Source: Diadema setosum (taxonomy: Eukaryota > Echinodermata > Echinoidea > Diadematoida > Diadematidae). Taken from it: a DNA stretch of 64,000 nucleotides. Made by a program: the position numbers and the translations under genes. Below the pieces are notes generated by a model. The model worked only from the letters and a program-made list of their open reading frames with translations. It was not told where the DNA came from and did not search any database. The DNA is taken from assembly GCA_033980235.1 (NCBI GenBank), contig CM067072.1:26938192-27002191 (forward strand), given 5' to 3'. Positions 26,151-36,079 of this stretch are shown here, piece after piece (position 1 is the stretch's first letter; each line of letters begins with the position of its first letter).

Positions 26151-27986
26151 GTGTGATGGGATCCGAGCTAGAAATTGAACGTAATTGTTCTGTAAGAAAA
26201 CCAAAGCACGGTTATAAACTTCATCATACACCAAAACAATCACAAAGTTCATCACTTAATTGGACAGAGAATATACCTGAATAAAGATTATGCAAGCCGC
26301 AGTGAGGCGAAAATCACGGAATGGTGCGATGTGTAAAGAAGATCACAAGCACCTAAATTTCAAATCATGCAAGCAATATTTTTTCAAATTTCAACCACAA
26401 CAGCAGAAAAAAAAGAATTGATGTTATTTTTGCGTTTATATGAATTAACACTGGAAATATTTGCCCCAAACTCTCCAGTGGTTTATTTCCGTACCAGATG
26501 CAAGATTCCCCAGAGATTCTTTAGAGCAAAAATTGCTACCACATATTCTAAGGAAGATGTGTCTTAAGGATAAATAATTACTTTTCGCCAATTCTATACT
26601 TAAAACAATGAGCAAAGATGAGTGATACATCGGGGCGGTACATAATGGTGGAGATAAAGGGATGCGCGGCTAAAAATTACGCAAAGATTGATGAATAATA
26701 AAAATCAAAATCACTCTACTGGACACGCCCGGACTCAAATCTGACATGTATTTATAAAACGAAGTATACTTGAAGATTATACCATGTTAGTTTTATTTGG
26801 GGAAATTAATCGGAAGGGTGACAAACTCGGCTTTCCAGGAGGGTACAGTCTCAAATACTTTCAAAGCTTACAGCTCTGTTTTGCATTTTACACACTTTGG
26901 ACGGAATTGACTTGTGTGGTTTTTTTTTATCCGTTATAATTAGGGACATTTAATAAATAAACAAGCAAAATATACCCGACATTATAGTTAGAGTTTAAAA
27001 TGAATTTTCAAAGTGCTCATTCTCAAAGATGGCTCCCTCAAACGCCAAGATCAAAGGCACAAAATTAATGCACCCGTGGAATTCGTTTGTATTATACATC
27101 CCTTATACTGCATGAAAGCTGTAAGAATAATACAGCCAGTTGATGAACCTTCTGCTCTCGAACCTCCTTGAACTTTCAATACGGAGAATTCTTCTATATA
27201 GCAGACGTAGTTAAATGGTGCATTGTCATGTTGTGAGATTTTGACGCAACTCGTTCAGATCACGAAGACCTGTCCGACGTAGCTACAATTACTGTTCACG
27301 AAAAAAAAAAGAAAGGAATGTGGGTCGTTGAACCTTCAAGAGATCAGACGAAACTACAGGCCCATAGCATAAATCTTGACACTGAAGCAAAAGGTTCTAC
27401 TGCAAATACTTTGTGTATAAATAGAATGCATTCATCAAGACCCAGATGTGGAAAGCCTCAGTATTAAACGTGTAACTGGGTTAGCTATACAACGAAACAA
27501 ACATCGCTTGCCATCATAATTCGTCATTTGAACACGTTGTTACGCAACACTCGAACTTATCGTGTCACAATTAACATGAGTGTGAATTACATTTTGAGCA
27601 AAAAAACGTTCCAGTCCTTACGTAACTGACACAGATTTTACAAGGACCATTACTTTGAGGCGTAATCAACTATTTTATTTCGAAATGACTGTCATAGGAA
27701 AAGGAATGTGGTGACAAGGATTCTCATCACTCAGTCTTTCACACTCCTTTTTAAACAATTTTTTTTTTTTACAGCAGTCTGTCGGTAAATCTGTCTTATC
27801 ACTTCCCGCTCATTCTAGAAGTGATGTCTGGATGGCCCAGACCTTGAAACTGCCTCAAACTTTGCCTTCTATTAGACCGGCGACACAGCTTGCTGATGAA
27901 CTGTCATTTTTGGAATAGCTACAATCGCTGAAGCCAGCGGGTGTTATCAAGAGTGCACTATTTGGTCGTCTTTCGGTCTCAATATC

Positions 27987-28013
27987 TATATAAATATTAT
28001 TTCTTCGTCAGCG
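27987..28013 (+). promoter_or_regulatory. Possible TATA box and short 5' UTR exon for the Cdc20-like gene
   Basis: TATATAAATA occurs at 27987-27996. A strong donor GCG|GTAAGT follows at 28014, about 460 bp upstream of the ATG. This could mark a promoter and a very short leader exon. No acceptor could be chosen with certainty and the distance is tight, so this is only a suggestion. Confidence 0.2.
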
Positions 28014-28476
28014 GTAAGTGATAAGTATCCTTTTGTTTCACTCATCTCTACCCGTCAAGATATCTAAGTTAAGAGGCCTAGAGCCTCTTCATGGCATCAC
28101 GTGAATAAAAGTATATTTAGATTATACCTTGAAAAACTAAGTCATATACAACTAGAGACTATAGCTTCTTTATGTATTTTCTAAAATGATTAACTCGAAC
28201 GATGCCATGAACTAATGGCAGACGCACACTACGACAATCCTCGAATTGCTAAGTCAGTTGCAGGTGGTCTTTGGACACAGTTCGAGAAAGGACCTACGGC
28301 AATAGTACTGTTTCGCTGTTCGAGATTGTTGCTTGTCCAACTTCTGTTATGCATTACTTGCTTGTCAAAATAAAAACACACAATCATCCAGTACAAAGAA
28401 AAAACAAACTTTTAATCCTCAATAACTTTGCCATCTATGGCCGCAGCCGCAGTCCCATTTCTTACGACACCAGACT

Positions 28477-28728
28477 ATGTCCAGTGCGATAACCGCAAAC
28501 GTGCTGGTCCCATCAATTCTGGATCGTTTCATCCCCAACCGAGGGGCTCTGGATCTCGACCTTGCCGAGTTTCTGCTGTCACGGACACCCTCGAACACGG
28601 CGAGCCGACATCGACACGGGAGTACGGACCTGAGTGACCTCTCCGACGACTCGTTCTCTTCGACGGCGACGTCCAACAGTTGCTTGGACGCTCTGGACAT
28701 ATCTGGACATGGCAGCTTGAATGATTCC
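28477..28728 (+). CDS. Cdc20-like exon 1: C-box
   Basis: Eighty-four codons. After the start come DRFIPNRGALDLDLAEFLLS, comparable to the DRFIPxRxxxDxxxxxxLL segment of Cdc20, and then a Ser/Asp-rich tract (STDLSDLSDDSFSS). Donor TCC|GTGAGA, phase 0. Confidence 0.88.
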
Positions 28729-31700
28729 GTGAGAAGTAGTCGATGGTTCGATTGTTTGGTTTATAGTACTCAGTTCTTGCTTATTTTGAAATCATTTAAT
28801 TTTCCGCAGGGCAACATGAATTTCAATTACACGATGACTGACATACAAGGGGGCATCACAAACTGACAATCTGACAATCCGTTCAAAAGTTATAAATTTT
28901 CAAAGTTTCTATGCTACTTCAATTTGTGCCGTCATAATGTACAACGATAAAGAAAACAGGAGAATTCCACAAAATTTCATTTTCTTTTTTTATGAAGAGT
29001 ACACATTCCCATGACATGTTACTGATACATGTTAAGGATAACATTGTTGCCCCTGCCTTCTGAAAGAGGTACGTCAAGGGCTCTTTCGTTTTACTAGAAA
29101 TATGAAAAATTTCCTTATATTATTTTTATATTCTTTTTATACTTCATATTTTTACATATATTTGGATGACCGTGTGCTTTAAATCTCACTTCAGAGTTCG
29201 TCCGGTGACGTCTTTAGTAATCGGGTCGCATCTCTTCTATTCAGCAATTACGAGGGAGAAAACGAGAAGATTTTGCCCTTTTGTCCCCGATTGAGAAGCA
29301 AAGGTAAGATCCAACACTGGTCCAAAATGTCTCGAAATCATCGTGGTTATGACTATGGGCATAGTCTACACTATACGCCGAGTCAAGTTCACGTTCCAAT
29401 TATGCTTATCAAGAGAAACATGAAGCAAACTGTTTTGCAAACAGGAAGTGAGTGTAAAATTGCACAAATAGTTTGGTGACATAATGTTCCATATGTAAAC
29501 AAAAGGGAGAAGTTACAAGTGTGTTTTTTTTTCTATGCTTTCTTAAAACATGTTAATGTCCTACTGTATGGCCTGTATGGGCATGATAATATCATCCCAT
29601 CTGAGAAAGTTACGTTCGTGACAACTTTCCGATTTTGCTCTTCCTCTCACCAGTCGGCCATCTTCACAATCCACTGAAAGTATCTATAAGCTTCATTTCA
29701 AGCATTGCTCGTATTTTTCCTCCTCGTCCTCTTCCTCCCAATCCTCCTCCTCCTCCTCCCCCAGAGCCCAAGGATACTGAACCTCCTCTCGGAGTCTTCA
29801 ATCCAGATGCTGAGTCTTGCCAAGGGAGTCCCCGACCGCTCGGCAGGCGAGTGCTCAGGGCTGTACCAGAAAAGATTTATGATGTGCCGGGCATCGAGAA
29901 AAGCGCAGGTGGAGACATCATACCTATTACATTGCACTTTCAAGAAAAATGAATATGAACCTCGGTACACAGAAGCACTTCCTGGCAAGGACCGTGTTAT
30001 TCCTGTAGATTCAGTTGTTACTTTTGTTTCGTGTGATGCGAATTGATTTGAAAATTAAACGTATCAGTTCGTCACTTGTAAACTTTCATTCACTCTTTCG
30101 CACAGTTCTATCATGTAGACCTATCTTTGCGCACAAGCCTGGATGAGATAAAGGTGTTTTTGCTTGATTTCTGATATGAATAGAAAATACATTTCTGCCT
30201 TTAGACGTTCAACATACCTTTATGACTATTTACATTGTTGCCTAATAACAAAATTATATGATAGATAATGGCCCTTTTCCTAGATACGTCGGAATGACCA
30301 ATTGATAAAAAAAGAATCCCTTTTTTTTCCTCGCTCCCCATTTCATCAGTGCATAACATGATCGACGTCCATCAGCGAGGCGAGCTCGTCTTCGCCTTCA
30401 AGCAGGTCGTATACACGTGGCACCCTCCCTCGACGGACATCCAGGTTGTGTACGAACCGGAGAGGCGCTCCGATTTCGTCCAAATCAACTGCGTGGCGTG
30501 GCACGATGACGCCACTCTGGTTGCGACAGCGGCTCTGGAGCATCTTAAGCCAGTCGTCGTGAGTTTGCCAACCGTGCTTTTGACTAACTGATGACTAATG
30601 CCCAATGACTAATGACCGAATTGTTGTCCATACCTCTTCCCCGTTCGTCACACATTACAGTTGATTCTCCTCCTTGGTCCTTGCTCCCTCTGCATTTTCA
30701 AACACCTCATTTTCACCTTTTTCTTCGTCATGAGGCGCTGTTGGAATCTCCTCTCCTTGTAGATCTGATGATCGTCATTCATTTTGTTCCCAATCGCTTC
30801 CTGGTTTTGTTTGTTTTGTTTTGTTTTGTTATCCTGCTCTTTCTTTGTGAGTACAGCAGAGCCTTGATATTTCTCGATGTTATCGTCACTTACATTATCA
30901 TAACCTTAGGCCTATTACTCAATGTCGTAACCAGTGAAACTGTCACTCTCTCTCTTCTTCGTTACATAATACAACTGTACGACAAGTGGTCTGTTAGGAG
31001 ATCATCGCGCAAGCTTAATACAAGTATTTTTTTTTTTTTTTGATCACACATAATGTTATTGAAAATTTCCCTACCCTGGATCAACTTTTTAATGTAAAAA
31101 GCAAGCAAGCAAGCAAACAAACAAACTAAATTTTAAAAAGCAAAAAAACAAAAATACTATGACTTTTTTTTAATTATTATTCATTTGTTCCATAGACTCT
31201 CAGCAATCCCGACTCCATCATCCGCACGCATTATGACATGGTCCCACTCGAATCGTCAGCATACTCACTGCAGTGGAACAGGAGTGGCCTGATGTGGTGA
31301 GTTTGGACTTTTCAAGCGCCATCACCTCCCGACTGTGTTGCATGCGGAGTAAAAATGTGTGGATTTGAATTCTGCAACCCCCTCCCCCCACCCCAAGAAA
31401 AAAAAATGGGATGGCCACAACATGTTCTCTTCTATACTTCTGAAAATCATGAAGATCTTTTCTACGATCAATATTGTAGATTGTAATAATTGCAGACTCT
31501 ATGGCAACATCAATGCAGCAACAGATCAAATGTGAGTCTTTGAGGTATTACCATAGTAACTGCAATTGTAGCAGCTTCCCATCGTTGCAAACCCCTTTAT
31601 GAACCAAATGGGCCCCTGGTTTACATGGCATTAAACCGCAAGTCTGAAGTGAGTTTTTGTTTCGATGAATGTAAGACACGCATTTCATTATTTTTGTTAC

Positions 31701-34591
31701 CTGCAAATATAAATACGCAAAAATTCCGGCATATCTGCGTCTTCATCGCTTGACATTTCAGTGGATGCAGGGACGGTGGCGTGTACCACTACGATACTCG
31801 CATCCGGTCCCACAAGCCAGGGTTCACGTTCAAGCGACACGACACTGCCGTGCTCACATGCCACTACGACAAGGACGTCGATCTCCTGGCTACCGGAGAC
31901 TCATCCGGCCATCTGATGATATGGGAGCGGCGGCAGCCCCGGGAGCCGCTGCATGAGTTTCTGAACGCCCACGCTGGCCCCATTACGGTAAATCAAAAAT
32001 TGCATAGCTGCTCTCCAGTTTCCGGCCAAGTTGTACCATATGCCACACGTTTGATATGGAAGTACTAGTAGCTGATGCACATGCCCCCTTTGACCCTATA
32101 TAAGAGCATGCATATACAGCTCTAGGGTATCAAGGAGGTACAGTGTCAAGGAGGTACTTGTGCCGGGAGGTACTTGTGCCGGGTGCTATTCGGTATTCCG
32201 AAGGTTCGTTAATCCAAAACACACAAATTCCCTATACCTAGAGGTTCGTTAATCAAAAAATTTAATTTAAAAAGTTAATGAAAAATGGTTCGTTAATCCG
32301 AACATTTGTAGCGTTTTTCCGAAGGTTCGTTATTCCGAAGGTTCGTTAATCCGCAAATGAAATAGGGTTTGCTATTCCAAAGGCTCGTTTATCCGAAAAT
32401 GAAATAGGGTTCGTTATTCCGAAGGTACGTTAATCCGAAAATGAAATAGGGTCCGTTGTTCCGAAGGTTCGTTGATCCGAAATGAAATAGGGTCCGTGAC
32501 GAACCTTCGGAATAACCAGCTTTGTGTCATTTTCGGATTAACGAACCTTCGGAATAACGAACCTTATTTCATTTTCGGATTAATGAATCTTCGGAATAAC
32601 GAACTGTACCCACTTGCAAGTGCCTAGTACATGTAGTACCTCCTTTGGTAGTATACAGTCATACCTACATTTGCTAGTGAATTGCAGTGGGTTACGAGGG
32701 CCACAGTTTTTGCATTTCTGCCAATTTTCCTCGATTTGCTAGGGCATCCTCTCTTTCGAAAATTTCTATATGTAAAAAATTATCACGAGCACCGACACAT
32801 TCAAAAGGCATATTTTGCAGCCACATTACGAGTGCGAGGATTTTCCCCCATTTTCACTCATTCAGCACGTAGACAATAAACAAAGTAGGGAAAGGCCTAT
32901 CCATCATCGTTGGAAAGTGAGCTGCTGCAGGTGAAGTCACTTTATCTCTTATTTTATCTGAGCATATATCTTAAAACATGCGTCATAAAAATGATTCAGT
33001 CGTGAAGCTGTATTCTCCGACAGGCAATGTCATGGTGTCCATGGCAACCGGGTCTCTTGGCAACAGGCAACGTGAAGAAGGAACCCACTCTGAAATTCTG
33101 GAACCTGATCACCGGGCTGAAGAGTAAGGAGCGACGTGTTGAAAATGAGGTTCGGAAACGGTTTTGGCGTACACTGTATATCATTCACTACCATTGTTAT
33201 TAACTCGTTCATAATTATGGACAGACGAAAGTTACGTGACGAGAGTAACTTGATGAGAGTCACATGTTGGGTCACGTGGAGAGTCACATGATAACCATAG
33301 AAGTATACAGGACGCAGGTGATCTTGCAGCCTGTCGTCATAATCCTTAATCAACACTAATCATAACTGATGTAACTTGGTTTGCAAATTTCTTGTTCATA
33401 TTCTGTGGGCATGCACTATCCGCGCTGAAGAGCGATGAAAACAAAAATTAGTCGCGGTCACACTGGCAAAAGATTGAGAAGTTTAAGATAGCTATCTTAA
33501 ACTTCACGATCTCTTGCCAGTGTGACCGCGGCTATAGACACAGAATTGTGAAAAGTCGTAAATTGGCCGTGATATAGCATCGCAAGTGAAATACATGTAC
33601 TGTATTATAATTAGACTAAGCACATTCAAACTAACGATTAGACAAGCAGCTAGTCATGATAGTAAGTTTCCAACTTCTCTCATTAATTTCGCTTTGTGCA
33701 GGAGGTTTGACCAACCACATGGCAACCGTTGTATACGAATAAGACATTATGTGCTACCAATACAATGGGAATATGTGAACATATACTAGTACCTTGACAC
33801 AGCTCTTCGGCAAACCAGTGCCTTTTATAAGGAATCAAAGTTTCATTCTCCGTCGCTGATTTTTTTTCCTTTCGTCTCACTCTTACCGAACCAAGATCAC
33901 GTCCCTGCAGTGGTTCGAAGCCGAGCACGAGCTGATCTCAGGCCACGCCTCGACCACGGACAACATCCTCTTCTGGAAATACCCGTCGCTGCGACCGAGC
34001 CGGGCTCTACGATTTCACTCGGACAGCGTTATGAACTTGGCGCTCGTGAGAGCGACGTCACAATTAGGTAATAATAAAGTTTTTGGCGTCATTCCTTCCT
34101 TTTCACACAGATTGACCCGGAAGGGGAACGCAAGGCATGCATACATACGAATGTTGAGCTTCAACAATCTTAATTTCATCCATCTTCTCATAATGTGGAC
34201 CAGTCAATACTATTGCTTTTGATTTAGATTTTGCAAGGTCGGAAAGTACTGATCTGATTTCTGACATGCAGTTGCCGTCGTTATGTACGTTGATTGACTG
34301 TATGTATTACATCGTTCCCATGTGCAACAGTATGGTCGGCTTGAATGCCTTGTCCATAAACACTTTAAATATTTACGGGTAAAAAGCGGATCGAGATAAT
34401 ACTATAGTAAATCTGACGCATAATTCACTTAAATTAATGCACACATGTACAGAAATTAATGTTATGAACGTTTACGTCATAATATATATTTTTAATGTGT
34501 GTTTGGTTCATCCCATCACACAATAATCATTTTGCTTATGTTGATTATTTCTTTACCTGTTTTCCCTGTCTTTGGGAACCGTTGAATAATG

Positions 34592-34630
<39 letters not shown>

Positions 34631-34883
34631 CTTTTAACACTCCGGTAAAGAAATCCATCAAAAACGCTTGCTTACTTTTTCTTGGCACTGTCCAAACCTG
34701 CCTTTTTTTTTTAATCCAGTCTCGGTTTCTTACGACAACTCACTCTGTCTTTGGAATCTTGATACCACGGGTGAACCGCGACGAGGAAATTCCATGATGT
34801 CACGATTAAGAGGTAGGCGGTTGCCGTCGCATTATTGCAAAAGAATAATTAGTTCGCCCTTTTCGCTGGGGAATCTTCGATGA
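28477..34883 (+). CDS. Divergent Cdc20/Cdh1 (Fizzy) family WD40 protein, whole gene, 9 exons
   Basis: Family members recruit substrates to the anaphase-promoting complex. Modelled join: 28477-28728, 29195-29303, 29765-29908, 30350-30558, 31196-31296, 31762-31987, 33024-33149, 33896-34067, 34720-34883. The phases close throughout, giving 499 residues (human CDC20 499, FZR1 496). A C-box, DRFIPNR, lies at residues 16-22. Residues about 170-480 form a seven-bladed propeller with family landmarks AMSWCPWQPGLLATG (CDC20 has AVAWCPWQ), ELISGH and NILFWKYPSL. Conserved top-face motifs are changed: GGNDN is TGDSSG, GGGT is GNVK, and the Arg in the GHxxRV motif is Ser. The chain ends in LR rather than IR. 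It is neither a clear Cdc20 nor a clear Cdh1 orthologue; a meiotic or tissue-specific paralogue (cortex-like) is possible. The first in-frame ATG after an in-frame stop is 28477. Any 5' UTR exon is unproven. Confidence 0.9.
29195..29303 (+). CDS. Cdc20-like exon 2
   Basis: Encodes SSSGDVFSNRVASLLFSNYE, then ENEKILPFCPRLRSK. This resembles the Y/FxxLL...KIL linker between the C-box and the propeller in the family. Acceptor CACTTCAG, donor AAG|GTAAGA, phase 1. Confidence 0.85.
29765..29908 (+). CDS. Cdc20-like exon 3
   Basis: Follows a CCTCCT-rich tract ending CCCCCAG. Encodes a Pro-rich stretch, then RPLGRRVLRAVPEKIYDVPG. This corresponds to the RKISKIPFKVLDAPEL segment preceding the propeller of Fizzy proteins. 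Donor GCAG|GTGGAG, phase 1. Confidence 0.85.
30350..30558 (+). CDS. Cdc20-like exon 4: first propeller blade
   Basis: Encodes HNMIDVHQRGELVFAFKQVV, then YTWHPPS. This aligns with YLNLVDWSSxNVLxVxLxxxVYLW of Cdc20/Cdh1. It is followed by INCVAWHDDATLVATAA for the next blade. Donor GTC|GTGAGT, phase 0. Confidence 0.9.
31196..31296 (+). CDS. Cdc20-like exon 5
   Basis: Encodes TLSNPDSIIRTHYDM and SSAYSLQWNRSGLM, aligned with the RVGSLSWN segment. Donor ATGTG|GTGAGT, phase 2. Confidence 0.88.
31762..31987 (+). CDS. Cdc20-like exon 6: blades 3-4
   Basis: Encodes GGVYHYDTRIR (family HxHDxR), then AVLTCHYDKDVDLLATGDSS and GHLMIWERRQ. The near-universal GGNDN motif is replaced by GDSSG. Ends AHAGPIT, phase 0. 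Confidence 0.93.
32133..32655. mobile_element. Foldback element of GGTTCGTTAATCCGAA units (Cdc20-like intron 6)
   Basis: Outer ends AAGGAGGTAC and GTACCTCCTT. From 32195 to about 32495, units GGTTCGTTAATCCGAAAATG and GGTTCGTTATTCCGAA alternate. From 32500 to 32600 the same units occur in reverse orientation. A decayed relative is at 60590-60715. Confidence 0.75.
33024..33149 (+). CDS. Cdc20-like exon 7: blade 5, weak donor
   Basis: Encodes AMSWCPWQPGLLATG, then PTLKFWNLITGLK and a short basic insert. A consensus-looking donor at 33124 (A|GTAAGG) breaks the frame. The donor at 33150 (GAG|GTTCGG) keeps phase 0 and gives exactly the family spacing of 17 residues between the TG and the next LQW, so it was chosen. 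Confidence 0.85.
33451..33532. mobile_element. 82-bp near-perfect palindrome with TA flanks (Cdc20-like intron 7)
   Basis: Arms GTCGCGGTCACACTGGCAA and TTGCCAGTGTGACCGCGGC continue through GAAGTTTAAGAT to the centre ATAGCTAT with only a few mismatches. TA lies directly outside both ends. Likely a minimal TA-specific MITE. Confidence 0.8.
33896..34067 (+). CDS. Cdc20-like exon 8: blade 6
   Basis: Encodes ITSLQWFEAEHELISGH, then DNILFWKYPSL, diagnostic of Fizzy proteins (NQILVWKYPSL). The following family GHxxRVL is FHSDSVM here. Phase 1 donor TTAG|GTAATA. Confidence 0.93.
34591..34630. repeat. (TC)n/(AC) microsatellite in Cdc20-like intron 8
   Basis: About 40 bp of TC followed by a few CA units, shortly before the last exon. 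Confidence 0.9.
34720..34883 (+). CDS. Cdc20-like exon 9, C-terminus
   Basis: Acceptor TTTAATCCAG. Encodes VSVSYDNSLCLWNLD (family DETLRFW), then MMSRLRGRRLPS and a basic tail ending GNLR with TGA at 34881-34883. A GTAGGC donor after 34811 could instead splice to an unseen last exon. Confidence 0.78.
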
Positions 34884-35390
34884 GAGTGTATACTCCAATC
34901 GAGTATTGTGGTTGCAAAAGGAGGATACCGCGAAAATATCGCGGGCACGTCAAAGGCAAGTATTTGCATGTATATTTTCAACAGTATAGGTCCTACACAG
35001 ACTGGTGCACCGGATCGAATGGATCACTGAAGCTTGGATGTAAAGTATTAGCAATCTGGTTGGGTAAATTGAGCAGAAAGTAAAAACACTCTAACAATGA
35101 AGTCGCATTAATTCTTTAGCTCATTTTATACCAAATTGGTATTGTAGGGCATATAAACAGTATTGCAGGATATAGGAGGTCAGATGAGTTCTTTCAAGGT
35201 ATTGGCATTGGACAAGAACAAATCTCGGGTAAGAAATTTGATCTGTCCTATATGCAGTGACGAATGGGAGGTATAGGGCCTAACTGTGAAACTGTATAGA
35301 CGCTAAAAACTGAATAGGAGAAACTTGTTATTCAAAATGTGAACACTTGAAGAGAAAATGAATTGGAGATTGCGAAAGTTGTATGCTAAT

Positions 35391-35410
35391 GATGGTGATG
35401 ATGATGATGG

Positions 35411-35446
<36 letters not shown>

Positions 35447-35452
35447 GGATGA
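35391..35452. repeat. (GAT)n microsatellite
   Basis: A GATGATGGTGAT tract of about 60 bp. Confidence 0.92.
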
Positions 35453-35753
35453 TTATCTGAATTTAATGAAATACACATCGATCTCGGACGTCCATGCAAA
35501 ATTCTCTTTAAATAATATTGAATGAATATTTGAAGTTAAGGAGTAAGTTCTATCAGATCATGTAGTAATGACTGATGTTAATTCAGAGATAACAGCGCAG
35601 TCACTGAATATTTGATGCAAGCTTCTGTAAATTCTCTCTTTTGTCAGTGTCATTTCCAGTTTCTCTACACCATTTTACATTCACGTAAATTAGGTATTCT
35701 TGATTACTTGATCTGCAGCGATTGGTCAAGGCAAGCCGCTGTATATACATACA

Positions 35754-36079
35754 GGCCCGAATTCACGATGGTGGTACAAATGAAACCATGGTTTAAACCA
35801 TGGACAGGAACCATGGAGCGCCAAGTGTCGCATGGAATATTTCGTTACGAAATCAGCAATTTCGTCGATGAAATTATTATTTTGTAACGAAATGACAACA
35901 TTTTGTAACTAAATGAACATTTCGTCCACGAAATGATAATTTCGTTAACGAAACGGTCATGTTGTCAACGAAATGACCAATTTCGTAACGAAATATTTCG
36001 TGCGACACTTGGCGCTCCATGGTTTTTGTCCATGGTTTAAGCCATGGTTTCATTTGCACCACCTTCGTGAATTCGGGCC
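35754..36079. mobile_element. Nested palindromic MITE, GGCCCGAATTCACGA ends
   Basis: Arms of about 95 bp run from GGCCCGAATTCACGA through CCATGGTTTAAACCATGG and GGAGCGCCAAGTGTCGCA. The core is a series of short palindromes of the type TTTCGTNNACGAAAT spaced roughly every 20 bp. The terminal motif is shared with 57605-57827. Confidence 0.85.

Larger units (their letters stand above)
21549..28476. other. Intergenic region between divergent OXCT1 and Cdc20-like genes
   Basis: Contains the promoter sides of both genes. It holds the composite element at 21872-23341, a foldback at 23600-23935, a TATG microsatellite, two related segments (25430-25570 and 26950-27090) and a tRNA-like SINE remnant at 26018-26150. 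No convincing coding frame. Confidence 0.65.

Noticed and set aside
28437..28637. Alternative start MAAAAVPF in exon 1 of the Cdc20-like gene
   Set aside because: It is in a different frame from the C-box and does not connect to the downstream propeller exons.
30612..31043. 143-codon plus-strand hydrophobic frame
   Set aside because: Entirely inside intron 4 of the Cdc20-like gene, which is pyrimidine-rich. Hydrophobicity follows from T-rich codons.
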